Of a DNA stretch of 64,000 nucleotides, positions 34,640-46,694 are shown piece after piece (the stretch's first letter is position 1; the number at the start of each line of letters is the position of its first letter). Source of the DNA: Isoetes taiwanensis (lineage: Eukaryota; Streptophyta; Lycopodiopsida; Isoetales; Isoetaceae); NCBI GenBank assembly GCA_021234155.1, contig JAJEKV010000030.1, forward strand, positions 6,321,890 to 6,385,889. Direction: 5' to 3'. Below the pieces are notes generated by a model. The model saw nothing but the letters and a program-made list of their open reading frames with translations. It did no database searches and had not been told where the DNA came from. Position numbers and translations under genes: made by a program.

Positions 34640-36890
34640 AGGCATTCTCTGTTACACAGGCTTTATGGTAGAGCATCCTCAAACTCCTCGTTATAAGGAA
34701 TCTAGCCGATCCAGAGCAACTTTTATAACACCCATTCGGGTGTGGATAGATTGGAGCTCTATGTCGATCTATATGATGACATACAACATCACAAACAGTT
34801 GGGCAAGGTCATGCTACTTAGAGACTTTAATGCACGCACAAGAGCTGAACAGGTCCCAAAATTTGAGCCCTGGCAGAGGACGTCTTGCAGTTGAACCCCG
34901 CAGAGGTAGCTTGGTCAAGGATATCAGATGACAACCATATTTCACGCTTTGGCAGGCAATTGTTGTTGCTGGGTAGTATCTTTGACCTGGTTATTTATAA
35001 TGGGTTGGAACAATGGCCGTCTTCCACGCCGTGACTTGTAGACAGGAGAACCAAGGGAGCGGCTCTGGTGTGGTCGACACGCGTCTTGGTCGAAGAACAT
35101 GATCTCGCACTGGTTACCCATTTTTCACCGAAACGGATACTCGGGATGAGAACTCGGACCACCAGCCCCGCTCGTGCATATACATTGGCGTGCTCCCCAT
35201 GCACCCATTGCCTCAACACCCCAAAGTGCCCCTGGCCACGCTGGACTATGACCATGCAGGGGGCCTATGCCCCGATGCTTGAGCATGATCTAGCTGAACT
35301 AATTACTTGCTGGCATTCTTAAGTAGCAATTGACATCCGGGCAAAAAGGCGGAGACATCGGACCCTCACACAGCGGGGTTTAGGTCGCGACACTCAATTA
35401 TTGATCATACGTTCATATTGCGGATCCTGGTTGAAAACAACAGGAACCGACGGCGAGACATGTATTGCTGCTTTGTGGACTTCACAAACGCTTTTTGACA
35501 CGGTGCCTCAGGAAAAGCTATGGGGAAGGTTGCAAGACCTAGGGGTCTGTGTGGATTTGCAGAATGCATTGTCGTACAGGCTATATGAGACATGTTCAGA
35601 CCAGTTACATATGATAAGCTAGCCATTCGATAACAGTATCAGGGTCCGCTAAGGATGCCCTCTGTCTCTAACATTGTTTGGACTGTATAATGACAAGTTG
35701 GAAAGTTGGATTATTGAAAATGGGGACGACGAAGCTCATTTCTTGCATCAGATTGTTAGGCAGCTCATATATGTTGATGATGTGGACCTGCTTGCTTACA
35801 TTCCAGCAGGCATGCAACACCATCTCAATACTTTGGACACATTCTACCAAGCGACTACGATGCGATTCAACCTGGCCCAGGCCCAGACTAAGCCGGTCTC
35901 ATATCATCCTCATGTCACCCATGTGTCCCATCCTTTTAGTTACCGGGGAAAATGTGGAAGTGGCATCCATCTACATGTATTTGTGACTATAGTTGCCCCT
36001 CAAGTATGCAGTGGGATGCTTCCAACCATCTATGGGCAGCAATAGATTGGAACGTGTTGTATGCCCATGCAGAACAACAGTCACAGAGCAGAGTTATATG
36101 ACTGGGCCCATCAGTCACATCACCTATTCAAAGTCTTGGTGGAGCCCCGCCCTTTATACCGGGTCAAGGTCCAGGGCTTCGTGGTGTCCCTTGCTACTTG
36201 GAATGATTTGGAGCCGAGAGAAAGCCTTCTTGGCCCGAAAGCACTAAGGGTGAAGTCCACGGTTCTATATCAGATCCTGCGACAAGGATAGGTTTCTTAT
36301 CTCTTCAAAATGTAGCCCTAGATTGGCACATCGTCTATTTTCAGAAGATGATCACTATGGATGATGCTTGCCTCCCTAGCCTAGTTTATGCCATCCAATG
36401 GGACCACAATGCGCCAAAGACAGAGGTAGATTGCCATAGCTTGAGATAGTACCTTGATGCCTTCTTCCTCAGCAAGCTCTGGGATGCCAGCACTCTTGAA
36501 TGGGTCAAGGTAGCACATTACTAGTGCCACGTGAATTCCTCATTGGAGCGGGACTCCTTCCTGGTGTACCCATTTGCTTATGAAAAAGTGTTGACTCATT
36601 GCCTCAATCTGCATAGGTGCACACCTTCTCTGCATTAAGATGGGGAGTTATTGGGAAAGAACAGCAGAACATGCTCTGTAGATGGTGTTAAACGGGGGCC
36701 GTTGAAGATGAATACTATACCCTACAGGGATCTCTGGCATATGATCAAATCTGGGCATGCTATACTGAGTTGGTCAAGCCTGGCCAACTGCTACACATGA
36801 TACTCAGCGCATTTTTAGTCCAGATGCTAGGATCATATATCCAAGAGGTCATAGATCTGCGGGACCAACTTTGTCCCCGGACACACGCAT
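34640..36890 (+). mobile_element. LINE 3: degraded copy with endonuclease, RT and Cys/His domain
   Basis: Endonuclease: RLELYVDLYDDIQHHKQLGK then VMLLRDFNARTRAEQ (GDFN changed to RDFN, ~34830), with RISDDNH and GSIFDLVIYNG downstream. RT: CFVDFTNAFDTVPQEKLWGR (with a frame change near its start, ~35470), TLFGLYNDKLESWI (~35670), LIYVDDVDLLAY (YVDD box, ~35775), then AGMQHHLNTLDTF. C-terminal zinc region: CRWC, then GAVEDEYYTLQGSLAYDQI at ~36680–36750. Stops separate these blocks. The sequence is related to LINE 2 in its LYGVEVW and CTD parts. No 3' microsatellite tail was seen. Confidence 0.85.
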
Positions 36891-37285
36891 AACTTAAATT
36901 TATCTTGTCTAAGTTTTTGCAATAGTGGTCTTCTTCTTGAGTACATGCAAAAATTCTTGCAAACCATCATAATTGCTTGTTTATATCTCACATATTTTCT
37001 TTGATGAAGTAAGAGCACATATATACTACTATGATGGAAAGTTTGATACATGGCCATATAAGAGAGCTGGATGGATGATCAGGACATGGGAAAAAAGATG
37101 CTTCCAGCAGTGAGGCACAAATGGCAAGATCCTCTGCAGGGTTTGGTTATGCATGAAATTTGAGAATATGGTGTCAATAAAGCATCTACTAGATTTATAG
37201 TGATGGAGCCCCAGATGTTTTTATAGCCCACCTCCCCTAGCATGATTTTTATGGTTGGTCCTAAAAAGCATAAGATCACCGTGAA
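36891..37285. other. No gene seen
   Basis: AT-rich sequence between LINE 3 and the LTR-like repeats. Two minus frames (36833–37057, 37079–37345) have no recognisable motif. Confidence 0.5.
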
Positions 37286-37288
37286 TCG

Positions 37289-37430
37289 GGCTCGAAAGTA
37301 TTCAAACCTTGAATGTCCCCTGGGGGCATTCCTCAAACATCCCATACATAAATAGGTAGAAGCGACTACTCATAAACGTCTAGGACGGTTTTGCCCATTG
37401 ATTAAGGGCATGTCGGTTAGGAACGCTACA
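37289..37430 (+). repeat. LTR-like direct repeat, copy 1
   Basis: Carries CGAAAGTATTCAAACCTTGA, then GTAGAAGCGACTACTCATAA and AAGGGCATGTCGGTTAGGAA. A diverged second copy starts at ~37608, offset ~316 bp. Confidence 0.75.
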
Positions 37431-37547
37431 TTTGGTATCGAAAGGTGTCTCGAAGTTCGAAGTCTCCATGGGTGCCTATATGCATGGGTAATTTGCAAAG
37501 ACTTAGTAATCATTGTGACGGTATGACATATACATGGTATAGCCTTG

Positions 37548-40060
37548 GATGCTCGAGGACGAGCATAGTTCTAGTGGGAGAGACCAGAACGGGCCCATGG
37601 TAGACCGCCGAAAGTATTCGAACCTTAAATGTGCCCGTGGGGCATTCCCCGGAGACACCGACATAAAATGGGTAGAAGCGACTACTCATAAACGCCTAGA
37701 CGGATTTGCCCAGCTTGGTTAAGGGCATGTCGGTTAATCAGAACGCATCCCGCCACTTGATGGGCCAAGATAATGCATCATGTGCGTATATGCATGCTTG
37801 ATATGCATGAAGATGGAACATGCATGCAAGATAGAACATGCATGCAAAGATGGAGAGCATATAAGCAAGAGTTTTTGAAGAGCTTAGTTGGGGATTGAGA
37901 GACGGAAGGTTTTGCAAGAGTTTGCAAAGCAAGAAAGTAGAGGAGACACCGAGGAGGCAAAACCTTGGAGATCACGCCATGGACCCATCAATCATCTTTT
38001 TCTTTCAGGTGGGGTTTTGCTGTGGATTCAATTTGAGGTTTCAAATGTTGCCATAGCTAGATTTGCATATGTTCTTGAGCTGAGGAAAAGCTTGGATTTG
38101 CATCATGTTAAAGAATTGTTAGAGGCTAGATAATGCGGAGGCCATATCTTCTTGATTTTTCAAGGAATTATGTGATGTTGTGATCTACTAGCTAGTTTGC
38201 AAGATAAGATTATGTGCAGAAGGATAAGCTCAATTTGCAATCATATGGCCATGGCAAAGTAGAAGGTAAATCCAAGTAAAGTGATATAAATCAGGTCGAA
38301 ATTGCATGGAGAAGCTGATTTGGGCCTGAGAAGGGTTGATTTAGCATGGAAAACTCAGAAAAAGCAGGATCAAATTTGAAAACTGCCACGATTGTTGCCG
38401 GATTTTATATGTCTGTGTCTTTTTGTTGTTTATATTTATTTCTTTGTTGCTTTATTATATTTCTCAATTATCTTTTGAGTGTTTAAATAACCAATGGATT
38501 AATTTCAGATGGAAATGCAGAGCATCCTGCAGGTCATGATTGTGGCAAGTATGCCAATTAATGGAAGAATCGGACTTGTTAGAGGAATTGCTAATAACAA
38601 TTGCTTGCTAGTAATTCCAATAAATGGAGTAGAACATGATAGACTGACCTCCAATATGGCTCCTGAGTAGAAGACTGTGCTTGGAACAAGTAAAGGAGAT
38701 CCGAGCACGAAGAGCTTGGAAGCATAATAAAGTAGTAAGAACATGCATTTTGTTTAGTGGTTCAATTTACTTTAACTAAGAAATTATGGAATACAAGGTT
38801 AATAATACTAAGGCTAAGGAGTTAATTATATTATTGGCACTTCAAGATGCGTACTGGGTTTACAATCACGGGCAAGAGTTAATGCAGTTTGTGGTCTTTA
38901 GACTATATGGATTTTTAAGTTGGAAATGCTAGATATTGAGATATGATAGTCGTTGCATGTTAAATCCCTTAAGGAAAGTGAGAGTTCATTATGAATATTT
39001 TAAAGTCTTAGCTAAGTGTTCTTAATAGAAATATAGTATTATTAAGGTGGTAATTTAGCCACATTGGATAAGGGGGTAGTTCTGCACCGACCTTATAGCA
39101 GTTGTTTGAGTAAGCTATATCGACAAGTTGGTTGCTATTGAGTTTTCATTACCGAATTGCTACTTTGACATGGTAAGGTTGTACAGTAAACCTTGGCAAG
39201 GGCAAGGTCTAGGCACATGTTTAGTAAATTTCTAATGAACACACGTGTCATGGTCTTTGCATTGTCGCACTGTTGTTCTTCCAGGTTCGGTGGCCTGGGT
39301 TGTTCCGGCATGACTCATGTTCTATGTTCTTTGTATTTGTGCTCTGTGATACCGGGCGTTTGGCCGGGATTGCTACGTCAGTCCACTCTTGTGAACTCCC
39401 ATGGTAAGAGGTCCTCCAGTGCCAGACGTGGGCTGGGAAGGGTATACGCATATGAGGTTCACCCCACCACCCGCTACAGGGCTTGGAATGTATGTTGGCT
39501 GGGCAACATGCTGCTAACAGGGCCTGTATGTAGGCTGGCTGAGCTATCCATTGTCCCAGAGCTTGTTATGATAGTTTGGTAGGTGGTTATGTTTTGTGCT
39601 CTTGATGTTCATGATGTTTCTTTTATTGTCATAGTCTAGTGTTGCACCATAGGTTCTTGTGTCTTTGAGTTGTTATGTTTGTTATCCAAGATTGCAAGAT
39701 GTTCTATGCATGCAAAGGCACTATGGGATCCCCACTTAGTCACGAGGACTACCCCCTTGAGTGCATTTCAGGCGATGGATTAGCAAGCGTTGATCAAGCT
39801 AACGGGCAGAATATAGCCGGGGATCGTGGTTGAGTTCCAGAGGAGAAGTTTATGTGTTAAATTGCTCATCTAGAACTTGTGAATGTATTGATGATAGTGT
39901 TTATTGTATTATTCCACGGATATACTATGGTTGATTTCTGACTATTATGAGTAAGAAGATCCAATTCTTCACCAATGCTATCAACCTAGAATTAGTGCAA
40001 GTTTAGACAAGTTCTCGAAGTTGCCGGGAGGGTCAACTCGACAGCTCCGCCACAATCTCC
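37548..40060 (+). mobile_element. Ty3/gypsy 3' boundary and LTR-like sequence
   Basis: TGCTCGAGGACGAGCATAG at 37550–37568 followed by a GTGGGAGAGA purine tract resembles the end of plant gypsy pol (LEDEH-type) plus polypurine tract. LTR-like DNA would start after ~37586. A later stretch (39718–39840: CCCCACTTAGTCACGAGGAC, GTGCATTTCAGGCGATGG) looks like gypsy LTR/leader text. The 129-codon frame at 39193–39582 falls inside it and is not a gene. End point and LTR length are guesses; no TG...CA pair was fixed. Confidence 0.4.
37608..37745 (+). repeat. LTR-like direct repeat, copy 2
   Basis: Matches 37289–37430 through AAAGTATTCGAACC, GGGTAGAAGCGACTACTCAT and TTAAGGGCATGTCGGTTAAT, with scattered differences. 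Confidence 0.75.
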
Positions 40061-41330
40061 CTATTGAACAAGATGCACTTCAAATCAAATCAAGACTTCC
40101 AAGATGCAAACAAATTACTTTGTTCACTTCAATATTTAAAATGCTAGGAGTTTGCATCTAACCGAGAAGGGCTTAAGATCAATGGAGAAAAGGTCATGAC
40201 TAGTTTGATCCGCTTTAGATGAGCAAAAAGAAGAAGAGAAGGAATATCACCCACAATATGAGGGTAAGATATACCTTCAATGTATCGCCTTCATGGATGA
40301 GGAAAAGGCTTTTCTAATCAAGATCAACTATTTCAACATGGAAATATCACTTAAACGTTGAAGAAAATGACGACGATCACATAACTACCACCATAGAGAA
40401 GATTTGAACTTATAACATGATCACCAGAGCTACAAAGCTGCATGATACCATTCTTCATGATGGAGATGCCACTTGTTGTGCATTATGCATGTCTCCATGC
40501 CTTCTATAGATGCCATCACCTACCCGAGATTTCGGACTATCAAATTAAAATGGTGACTATACACGTGAATCCAACAATAACACTTCAAAAATTTGGAAGA
40601 ATTTTTCATTTTAGATTAAGGATGAGAGAGCATTGCTGCACGACCTTAATCTTCACTACAAGGATGTAGAGCCTAGGAATCAAGATTATTTATCCAGGAT
40701 TAAATTATAACCACAACATAATGGAAAATGAGGAATATGGATTTGGAGGAACCCCTTGCGTGGATTTGGATACTTGTGCTCAAGAAGTTCATGAATCATT
40801 TGCAAAATTTCACACAATTTGGTCCGATGCAATTGAGCCTTGATGTGATGAAATCCTCATGCCTTGCTCGGGATCTAGTACTAGTAATCGAATTGAGCTT
40901 TAAGGAACAAAATGCTTCGTGAATTAGTTAGATAGATAGATATATAGATAGACAATTTAATGTTGATGGAGACTGATTTGCCGTGGAAGAATTAGTGCTA
41001 GAGAATGTCTGTTGGATATATTGGTTCTGTAGAATCAAGATGGTTAGTTGCTGGATGCTCTAGTGCAAAAAAAAATCCAGATTCAAATATTGGACCAAGA
41101 CTGACTAAATTTGTGAAACCATCTGCTATCTTGTAGCCTTTGCAAATCAGATACATGATGAAAATGAGTAATGACCTTAGTAGACTGGCTTAAAACAGAG
41201 AAACAAGACAAATATTCTTTGGAGCTTTGACATTATGGACTAACTTACAAAGAGAGAAGTACATGAGTCGAATTGATGCAGCATTTATCCAGTATCTTAT
41301 GGAACATGAGGTGAATTGATGCTGCTCAAA
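40061..41330. other. No gene seen
   Basis: No recognisable coding sequence. A short (TAGA)n microsatellite lies at ~40928–40952, without the GACGTTAAAATA end that marks the LINE/SINE copies. Confidence 0.55.
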
Positions 41331-41413
41331 AAGTATTACATTACTTTTAATACCATTCTTTTAATATATTGCTGACACAGTTCTTCAAAAAAAAAAGTAT
41401 TACATTACTTTTA
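41331..41413 (+). mobile_element. Tiny 5'-truncated poly(A) retroposon with 19-bp TSD
   Basis: AAGTATTACATTACTTTTA occurs at 41331–41349 and again at 41395–41413. Between them lie only ~45 bp that end GACACAGTTCTTCAAAAAAA. This is a textbook target-primed insertion cut to a stub. Its last bases resemble the 3' end of the larger insertion ending at 62944 (CACGTTCTTC then poly-A). Confidence 0.88.
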
Positions 41414-41574
41414 TGTTTTCATTTTTCATTCCATGTAGCAACATTCAGCTCCTTTCCATCTATCAACGTTTTCTCATATAACTTTCCCATGTGTTTTCAA
41501 TGGTGTCTATTTTCAGCTGCATCTCGCAATTTTGACTTTTGCTTCTATGAATAAGGAATATCGTGTTTTTGGCA

Positions 41575-42230
41575 ACCCACCGCCCAAACTTGGAATGGGC
41601 TCAATCCAAGTGTGTTTCTCAGCCTATTCAGGCAAAAAATTCTATCCTGATCGCAGTCTTTTCTTTCCTTTCTTATTCTTTTCTGGTACAACATTCTCCT
41701 CCATGCTATTTTCTATTTGTTCTTGATCTACATTTACAGCATCCTCATCATCACCTCTAACAAAGTTATCAAACATGTCTTCCTTATTAGTTGAACCCGC
41801 ATTCATGTGCATGTCAATAGAGCTAGATGCAACGTTGCTAATATGGAAGGAGGAACTGCTAAAATATGAGCGAATGCCTCTCTTCTCCTTGTCATCCATG
41901 CTGTAAGATATAAAATGCATGGTTAGAATAAAGCATGTAATAGAGTAGAAAGATTGAATGACTATTCTTAATTAAAGAAGCGCCATATAATTAAGCAAAG
42001 TAAACTATCCCATCGCTAAATGATTACAAAAGGGTATTTATCGAATCCACCGCGAATTAAAGAAAGAATTATGTACCTAGCGATGATCAGAGAAAGTTTG
42101 GAGTGTGGAATATGTTGATCTTAGATTTAAACAAACTCGTCAGAGAAGAAATTGAGTTATTCCTCATCATGGATTCCTTGCATAGTTACTTTCTGAATCC
42201 GACGGAAGCGAACGCGGACCTAAAATTTGA
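41575..42230. repeat. Duplicated block, copy A (empty SINE site)
   Basis: Shares AATCCAAGTGTGTTTC, TGATCGCAG, TCTTTTCTTTCCTTTCTTAT, GTGCATGTCAATAGAGCTAG and GTACCTAGCGATGATCAGAG with the block at 42245–43370. Around 42058–42078 it reads AATTAAAGAAAGAATTATGT, the uninterrupted equivalent of the SINE insertion site in copy B. Confidence 0.85.
41642..41920 (-). CDS. Hypothetical low-complexity ORF in duplicated block
   Basis: Ninety-two codons, MHFISYSMDDKEKRGIRSYF onward, with an acidic middle (GDDEDAVNVDQEQIENSMEE) and a basic end (KNKKGKKRLRSG). The composition is protein-like and the first third is preserved in both other copies of the block (42377–42800). No family recognised; possibly an exon of a duplicated gene. 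Confidence 0.3.
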   Translation of the reverse strand: MHFISYSMDDKEKRGIRSYFSSSSFHISNVASSSIDMHMNAGSTNKEDMFDNFVRGDDEDAVNVDQEQIENSMEENVVPEKNKKGKKRLRSG

Positions 42231-42376
42231 ACGGGAACAGAACAAATCCAAGTGTGTTTCAAACCTATTCGGACAAAAAATTCCATTTTGATCGCAGATC
42301 TTTTCTTTCCTTTCTTATTCTTTTCTGGTACAATATTCTCCTACAAACATGTCTTTTTATTAGTTGAACCCTCATT

Positions 42377-42987
42377 CATGTGCATGTCAATAGAGCTAGA
42401 TGCAATGTTGCTAATATGGAAGGAGGAACTGCTAAAATATGAGCGAATGCCTCTCTTCTCCTTGTCATCCATGATGTAAGATATAAAATGCATGGTTAGA
42501 ATAAAGCATGTAATAGAGCAGAAAGATTGAATGACTATTCTTAATTAAAGAAGCATCATATAATTAAGCAAAGTAAACTATCCCACTGCTAAATGATTAC
42601 AGTAGGTATTTATCAGAATCTATTGCAATTAAAGAAAGATAGATAGATAGATAGTATTTTAACGTCACGCCACTAGGCAGCATGTGCATGTCAATAGAGC
42701 TAGATGCAATGTTGCTAATATGGAAGGAGGAACTGCTAAAATATGAGCGAATGCCTCTCTTCTCCTTGTCATCCATGATGTAAGATATAAAATGCATGGT
42801 TAGAATAAAGCATGTAATAGAGCAGAAAGATTGAATGACTATTCTTAATTAAAGAAGCATCATATAATTAAGCAAAGTAAACTATCCCACTGCTAAATGA
42901 TTACAGTAGGTATTTATCAGAATCTATTGCAATTAAAGAAAGATAGATAGATAGATAGTATTTTAACGTCACACCACTAGGCAGCAT
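42377..42987. repeat. 304-bp tandem duplication, nearly identical
   Basis: TGCATGTCAA starts at 42381 and 42685; GGCAGCAT ends the units at 42683 and 42987. I saw one difference (CACGCCAC versus CACACCAC). Each unit includes the first ~40 bp of the SINE 3' end, so the duplication followed the SINE insertion. The junction shares GCAT microhomology. Confidence 0.92.
42645..42684 (-). mobile_element. SINE 3' stub from tandem duplication
   Basis: The (GATA)n tail plus TATTTTAACGTCACGCCACT and AGGCAGCAT only. It is the SINE end carried along by the 304-bp duplication, not an independent insertion. Confidence 0.9.
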
Positions 42988-43164
42988 CCAACTGGACATG
43001 TGACCACACACCACACTACATTGCTTGGTTGGGCCCTGCCCCCAACCACTTTACATTGCGTCCGTGGGTTTTGACACCCCTTGATTCAGAGTGCGATTCT
43101 GGGCGGTCTCGAACTCGAGACCTATAGTTGCTAGACCTAGTGTGTTACCACTAGACTAAACGCG
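42942..43164 (-). mobile_element. tRNA-derived SINE
   Basis: About 223 bp on the minus strand. The head has an A box (TAGTCTAGTGG, 43148–43158) and a B box (GAGTTCGAGAC, ~43107–43117) at tRNA-like spacing, resembling tRNA-Glu/Asp heads. The middle is GC-richer unrelated sequence. The tail reads GTGTGACGTTAAAATAC and then (TATC)n. The tail core is shared with LINE 2, which implies mobilisation by that LINE type. Copy A of the host block shows the empty site. No clear target-site duplication. Confidence 0.85.
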
Positions 43165-43370
43165 TATGTACCTAGCGATGATCAGAGAAAGTTTGGAGTG
43201 TGCAATATGTTGATTTTAGATTTAAACAAATTCGTCAGAGAAATTCAGAGGTAAGATTTTGAAGGACATCTTTTGATTGGGGCGTAATACAAAACCGCTA
43301 CGTAAATTCAAGCTTTGTAGTAAGAAATTGAGTTATTTCTCATCATGGATTCCTTCCTTGAGCAAAATCG

Positions 43371-44776
43371 AGCTCTCGCTACACAAATTCGACCGATCTA
43401 GCTTAATATCATCATTTTCTTCCGCAAATTCCCCAAATCGGCCCTAATCTAACCTCGGTTTATACGCTTTCGTTAAAAGGAAATCAAGCTCATACATGAC
43501 AAATTTAACACCCAAAATACTAACCTCGATCGCCCGATAATCTCGAATAATCATAAAAGCTTTCTCGAAGTCTTTCCCCGTGATGGCTTCAAAGATTTAG
43601 GGCTTCCCATAACATCTGATATCTGCATCATAAAACCGACATGTACAAAGGTAAGGCGAATTAAAGTATTTTGTTTTTTGTTTTTTTTTACCGTGTTCAT
43701 GACTGTGGCGAAGCATTAAGTAAAAGGCAAGAGATTTTATCGCCCTAAGAGGCGACATCAACTCACCCTCCGAAGTTCATAGCTCCAAATGACGCGTGGC
43801 AAGAGCTTTAAAAGCCAAGTCTAAAAATCTGGCGAATTTTTTATTTTTCATGAGCTTACGTGGCCTACTAAACATTCGTGTCCAATTTTGTAATTTAGTA
43901 AAAATTTGCATTTTCACTAAAATTCGTGCTTTAAAGTCATCCCTGCACATGACCTCTAAACGTGTAAAGGATCTAGCAGCATTAAGTGGCATCGTTGAAG
44001 ACTTTTAGCCATGCTGATAAATAAGTTATTTTCATTTTATTCTATGTCTCTAACATGATCTGCATAAAATCTCGAGATCAATGCATTTGTATAACTTTAT
44101 ATCGCAACTAGTGTCTTTAGTAGCATGCTTAACAATTGTAGCAAAATAAATATTGTCTAATAGGTAAGTGTAGTCTTAGCCTTACATTCTCATGAATCTG
44201 GATTTGCACCCCATGCATCCTTGAATGCTGTCTCCACAATATGCTTAGTCTTAGTGCATTTGATAATATATAGAAGTCTGCTTTCTTCCTATTGTTGGCC
44301 TCAGTGGTACTTCTTTGGCGTTAAGGGCGATAAAGTCATGGCCCTTGGGCCTTATTAAAAAATAAATAAAAATAAACAAGGTGCTGCGCACGAAGGGTTG
44401 CCCTCCGATGTCCCAAAGGGATGTGCGCATAGTCTTTGATGCATAGTGCCCGACCTAGGAATAAGTTCATGATCGTTTAACTTCGTTGATTTTAACAAAA
44501 CTATGTTAAACACAGATGTTACCTCCTCGTAACACATTAGTCCGGCTCAAAAATTAAAAGTTTTGCAAGTTTTGGCACAGAGATCCAGCTTAATATGCTT
44601 TGCAAGTTGAAGCTCGGTTAAAAAATATATGCGGCAACAAGAAGCTTTGCTCAAAAATATTTTGGCAACAAGAAGCTTTGCAGCAGGAAGTTTTGCTAGG
44701 TGTGTATATTGGCGACGACGGTCTGCTAGGTCTGATAAAAAAAAAAAAAAGGAGTCTGTATTCTTGAAAGGGAATA
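43371..44776. other. No gene seen
   Basis: No coding motif on either strand. GAAGGGTTGCCCTCCG at ~44392 is a small hairpin like GGAGGGTTGCCCTCCG near 9828. Short ATTTTGGCAACAAGAAGCTT repeats lie near 44630–44680. Confidence 0.55.
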
Positions 44777-46694
44777 TCTATATATATAGTAATAAAAGCA
44801 AAATGTAGTTTGTGCAGAGCATCTCGGCCGTCAATTTTTTCCCCAGAACTTTCATTTTCAGCCGTTCAGTTGTTAGTTATTATTTTGACTTTTCGGCTAG
44901 GCCAATGCATACAAGAAACCGGTGTGAACGATTTTGTCTGGATTGCTGGATGCGGTACTTCTTTGCACTGCATCACACCTGGGTTATCACTTGTAATGGC
45001 GACCTTTCTCGCATCAGCCATGTATACAAGAATGTTGGCGCCTCTGTGCGCATCTTTATTCTGAAATTGTTCCTTAACTCACTTCCGTGCAAATGCTTAT
45101 CGCTTATGGAGGCATTTCCTCGAGTCTGGAATTATTTTCCTCTGGCATGATTCCGCTTTCTTTATTCTTTTGCAAAACCTATTCTCTTCCGGCAGATACA
45201 CTGTGTATCTCCACGGTTTTCTGTTTCGGCTCCTCGCGGCATCATCCTTGTGTTTATCTGCGAAGCTGGAGGTGATTCTCTTTTTGTATTGGCAATCTCT
45301 GTTACAAAGGCAAGGCCGATTTTGCAGGCTTCGTGGTACCCAATTTAGGGTTCTTATGAGTCTTGCATTTTGCCTCTGCATTGTGCTGTTCAAAATTCTT
45401 TATTTTATTTGATGTTGCATTCCTGGAGCTTTTGTACTAAAATCCATCATTTGGCATTTGTGCAGCTTTAATTATATGGCATCGTAGCATGGGTTGTTGG
45501 AGGTCTTATTCGCGATAAATGATTGTTGCAACCCTTTGCAGAGGTATGAATTTTTGCTCTGCCTTTGTGTGTTTTCTCGGATGCCCGATTTGATTCAGAC
45601 ACGCTTGCAGCAATACTAGAAAATTTCACCTGCATGGTTGACATTCTTGAACGTGCAGGTTGGCTTGATGAATCAGAAGATTTACTTATTAATATGATGC
45701 ATTGTCCAACTCTGGCATCATGAAAGACTCTGTTGGGTGTTTGCAAGACTTACAATGATACTAACAGGACAAAATGCACCAAAGAGAATATTACAAAGCT
45801 GCTCTAAAATAAGACTTCAGTTATGGAAGAGTATGGCTATGTCTGCCAGGATTGTGCACAAGATTGAAGAACCTGCACATGTAAGAAACATCACAGTTTT
45901 CTCCACCATAGCCTTACATTTATAAAGTAGAAAGCAATATCTTTGCTTGCAGGTTCTGGCTTCTTCATTAGTGCATGCCAACACACGCACTATGTTGGGA
46001 TGCTTGTAGATGTTGCCTTTATATATGTTGGCTTTGGAGATGCCAAGGCATTTTTTGTCGATTTAAATAGCCTTCGATGTTGTGCCTGGGAGCTTGTCTG
46101 AGAGGCTACTAATTTCATGGTTGTAGTTATTCTAAGATTCGTGGCGATGGGTGCTTTTCCTCCAGATCACAGCTTCACCACAATTTGGCTTACAGGTTGA
46201 AGCTATCTTTGTCTTGATTATGGTGGCTTTGAGAAGTTGATTACGCCAAACCCTATCTCTGCAAAAGACCCTGGCAAATTGTGTGAGAACATCTTTGTGC
46301 ACTCTTCTTTGTGTGAGATGAGAACGTCTTGGTGCAGAGAGGTAAGACCATAATTAACCCATCCATTTCATGAATTTGTCTACAGGAACTGACACATCTG
46401 CTTTTCTGCTGCAGAATCTTATCTTGGTGGGTTGGGCATCATGTTGTCTCCTGTCTTGCTCTTTAACTTGCATGTTTCAAATTGACTTCTCCAAATTGTG
46501 ACAACAATTTTGTCAGCTCATTACAGACATGGTTATGGGAGGCGGTTGGAGTGTTTTAGCTTCTATAGTTTGCTATTCAGTAATTTGCTTCAAAAGTATT
46601 CCTCTATTTCTGTTGTTCTATGGGTCTAGATGAGGCATTTGAAACTGCTTGGAACGTAAAAAAACTGTAATAATGGGCCTTGGATTATTTTGAA

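Larger units (their letters stand above)
42245..43370. repeat. Duplicated block, copy B (internally duplicated, SINE inserted)
   Basis: Parallel to 41575–42230 with offset ~573 bp at TGCATGTCAA (41808 versus 42381). It then carries a 304-bp tandem duplication, the SINE, and resumes at TATGTACCTAGCGATGATCA (43165). About 85 bp after GTCAGAGAA (43242 on) are absent from copy A. Confidence 0.85.

Noticed and set aside
34417-34640. Twin-priming 5' inversion of LINE 3
   Set aside because: The inverted piece has its own GDFN-like box with different surrounding residues, so a second LINE family is more likely.
39193-39582. 129-codon plus-strand ORF
   Set aside because: Cys/Leu-rich with no motif and located in LTR-like sequence; no support as a gene.
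43107-43164. Possible genuine tRNA gene
   Set aside because: A and B boxes are present, but no acceptor-stem pairing or anticodon arm could be closed, and the unit continues into a SINE body and tail.
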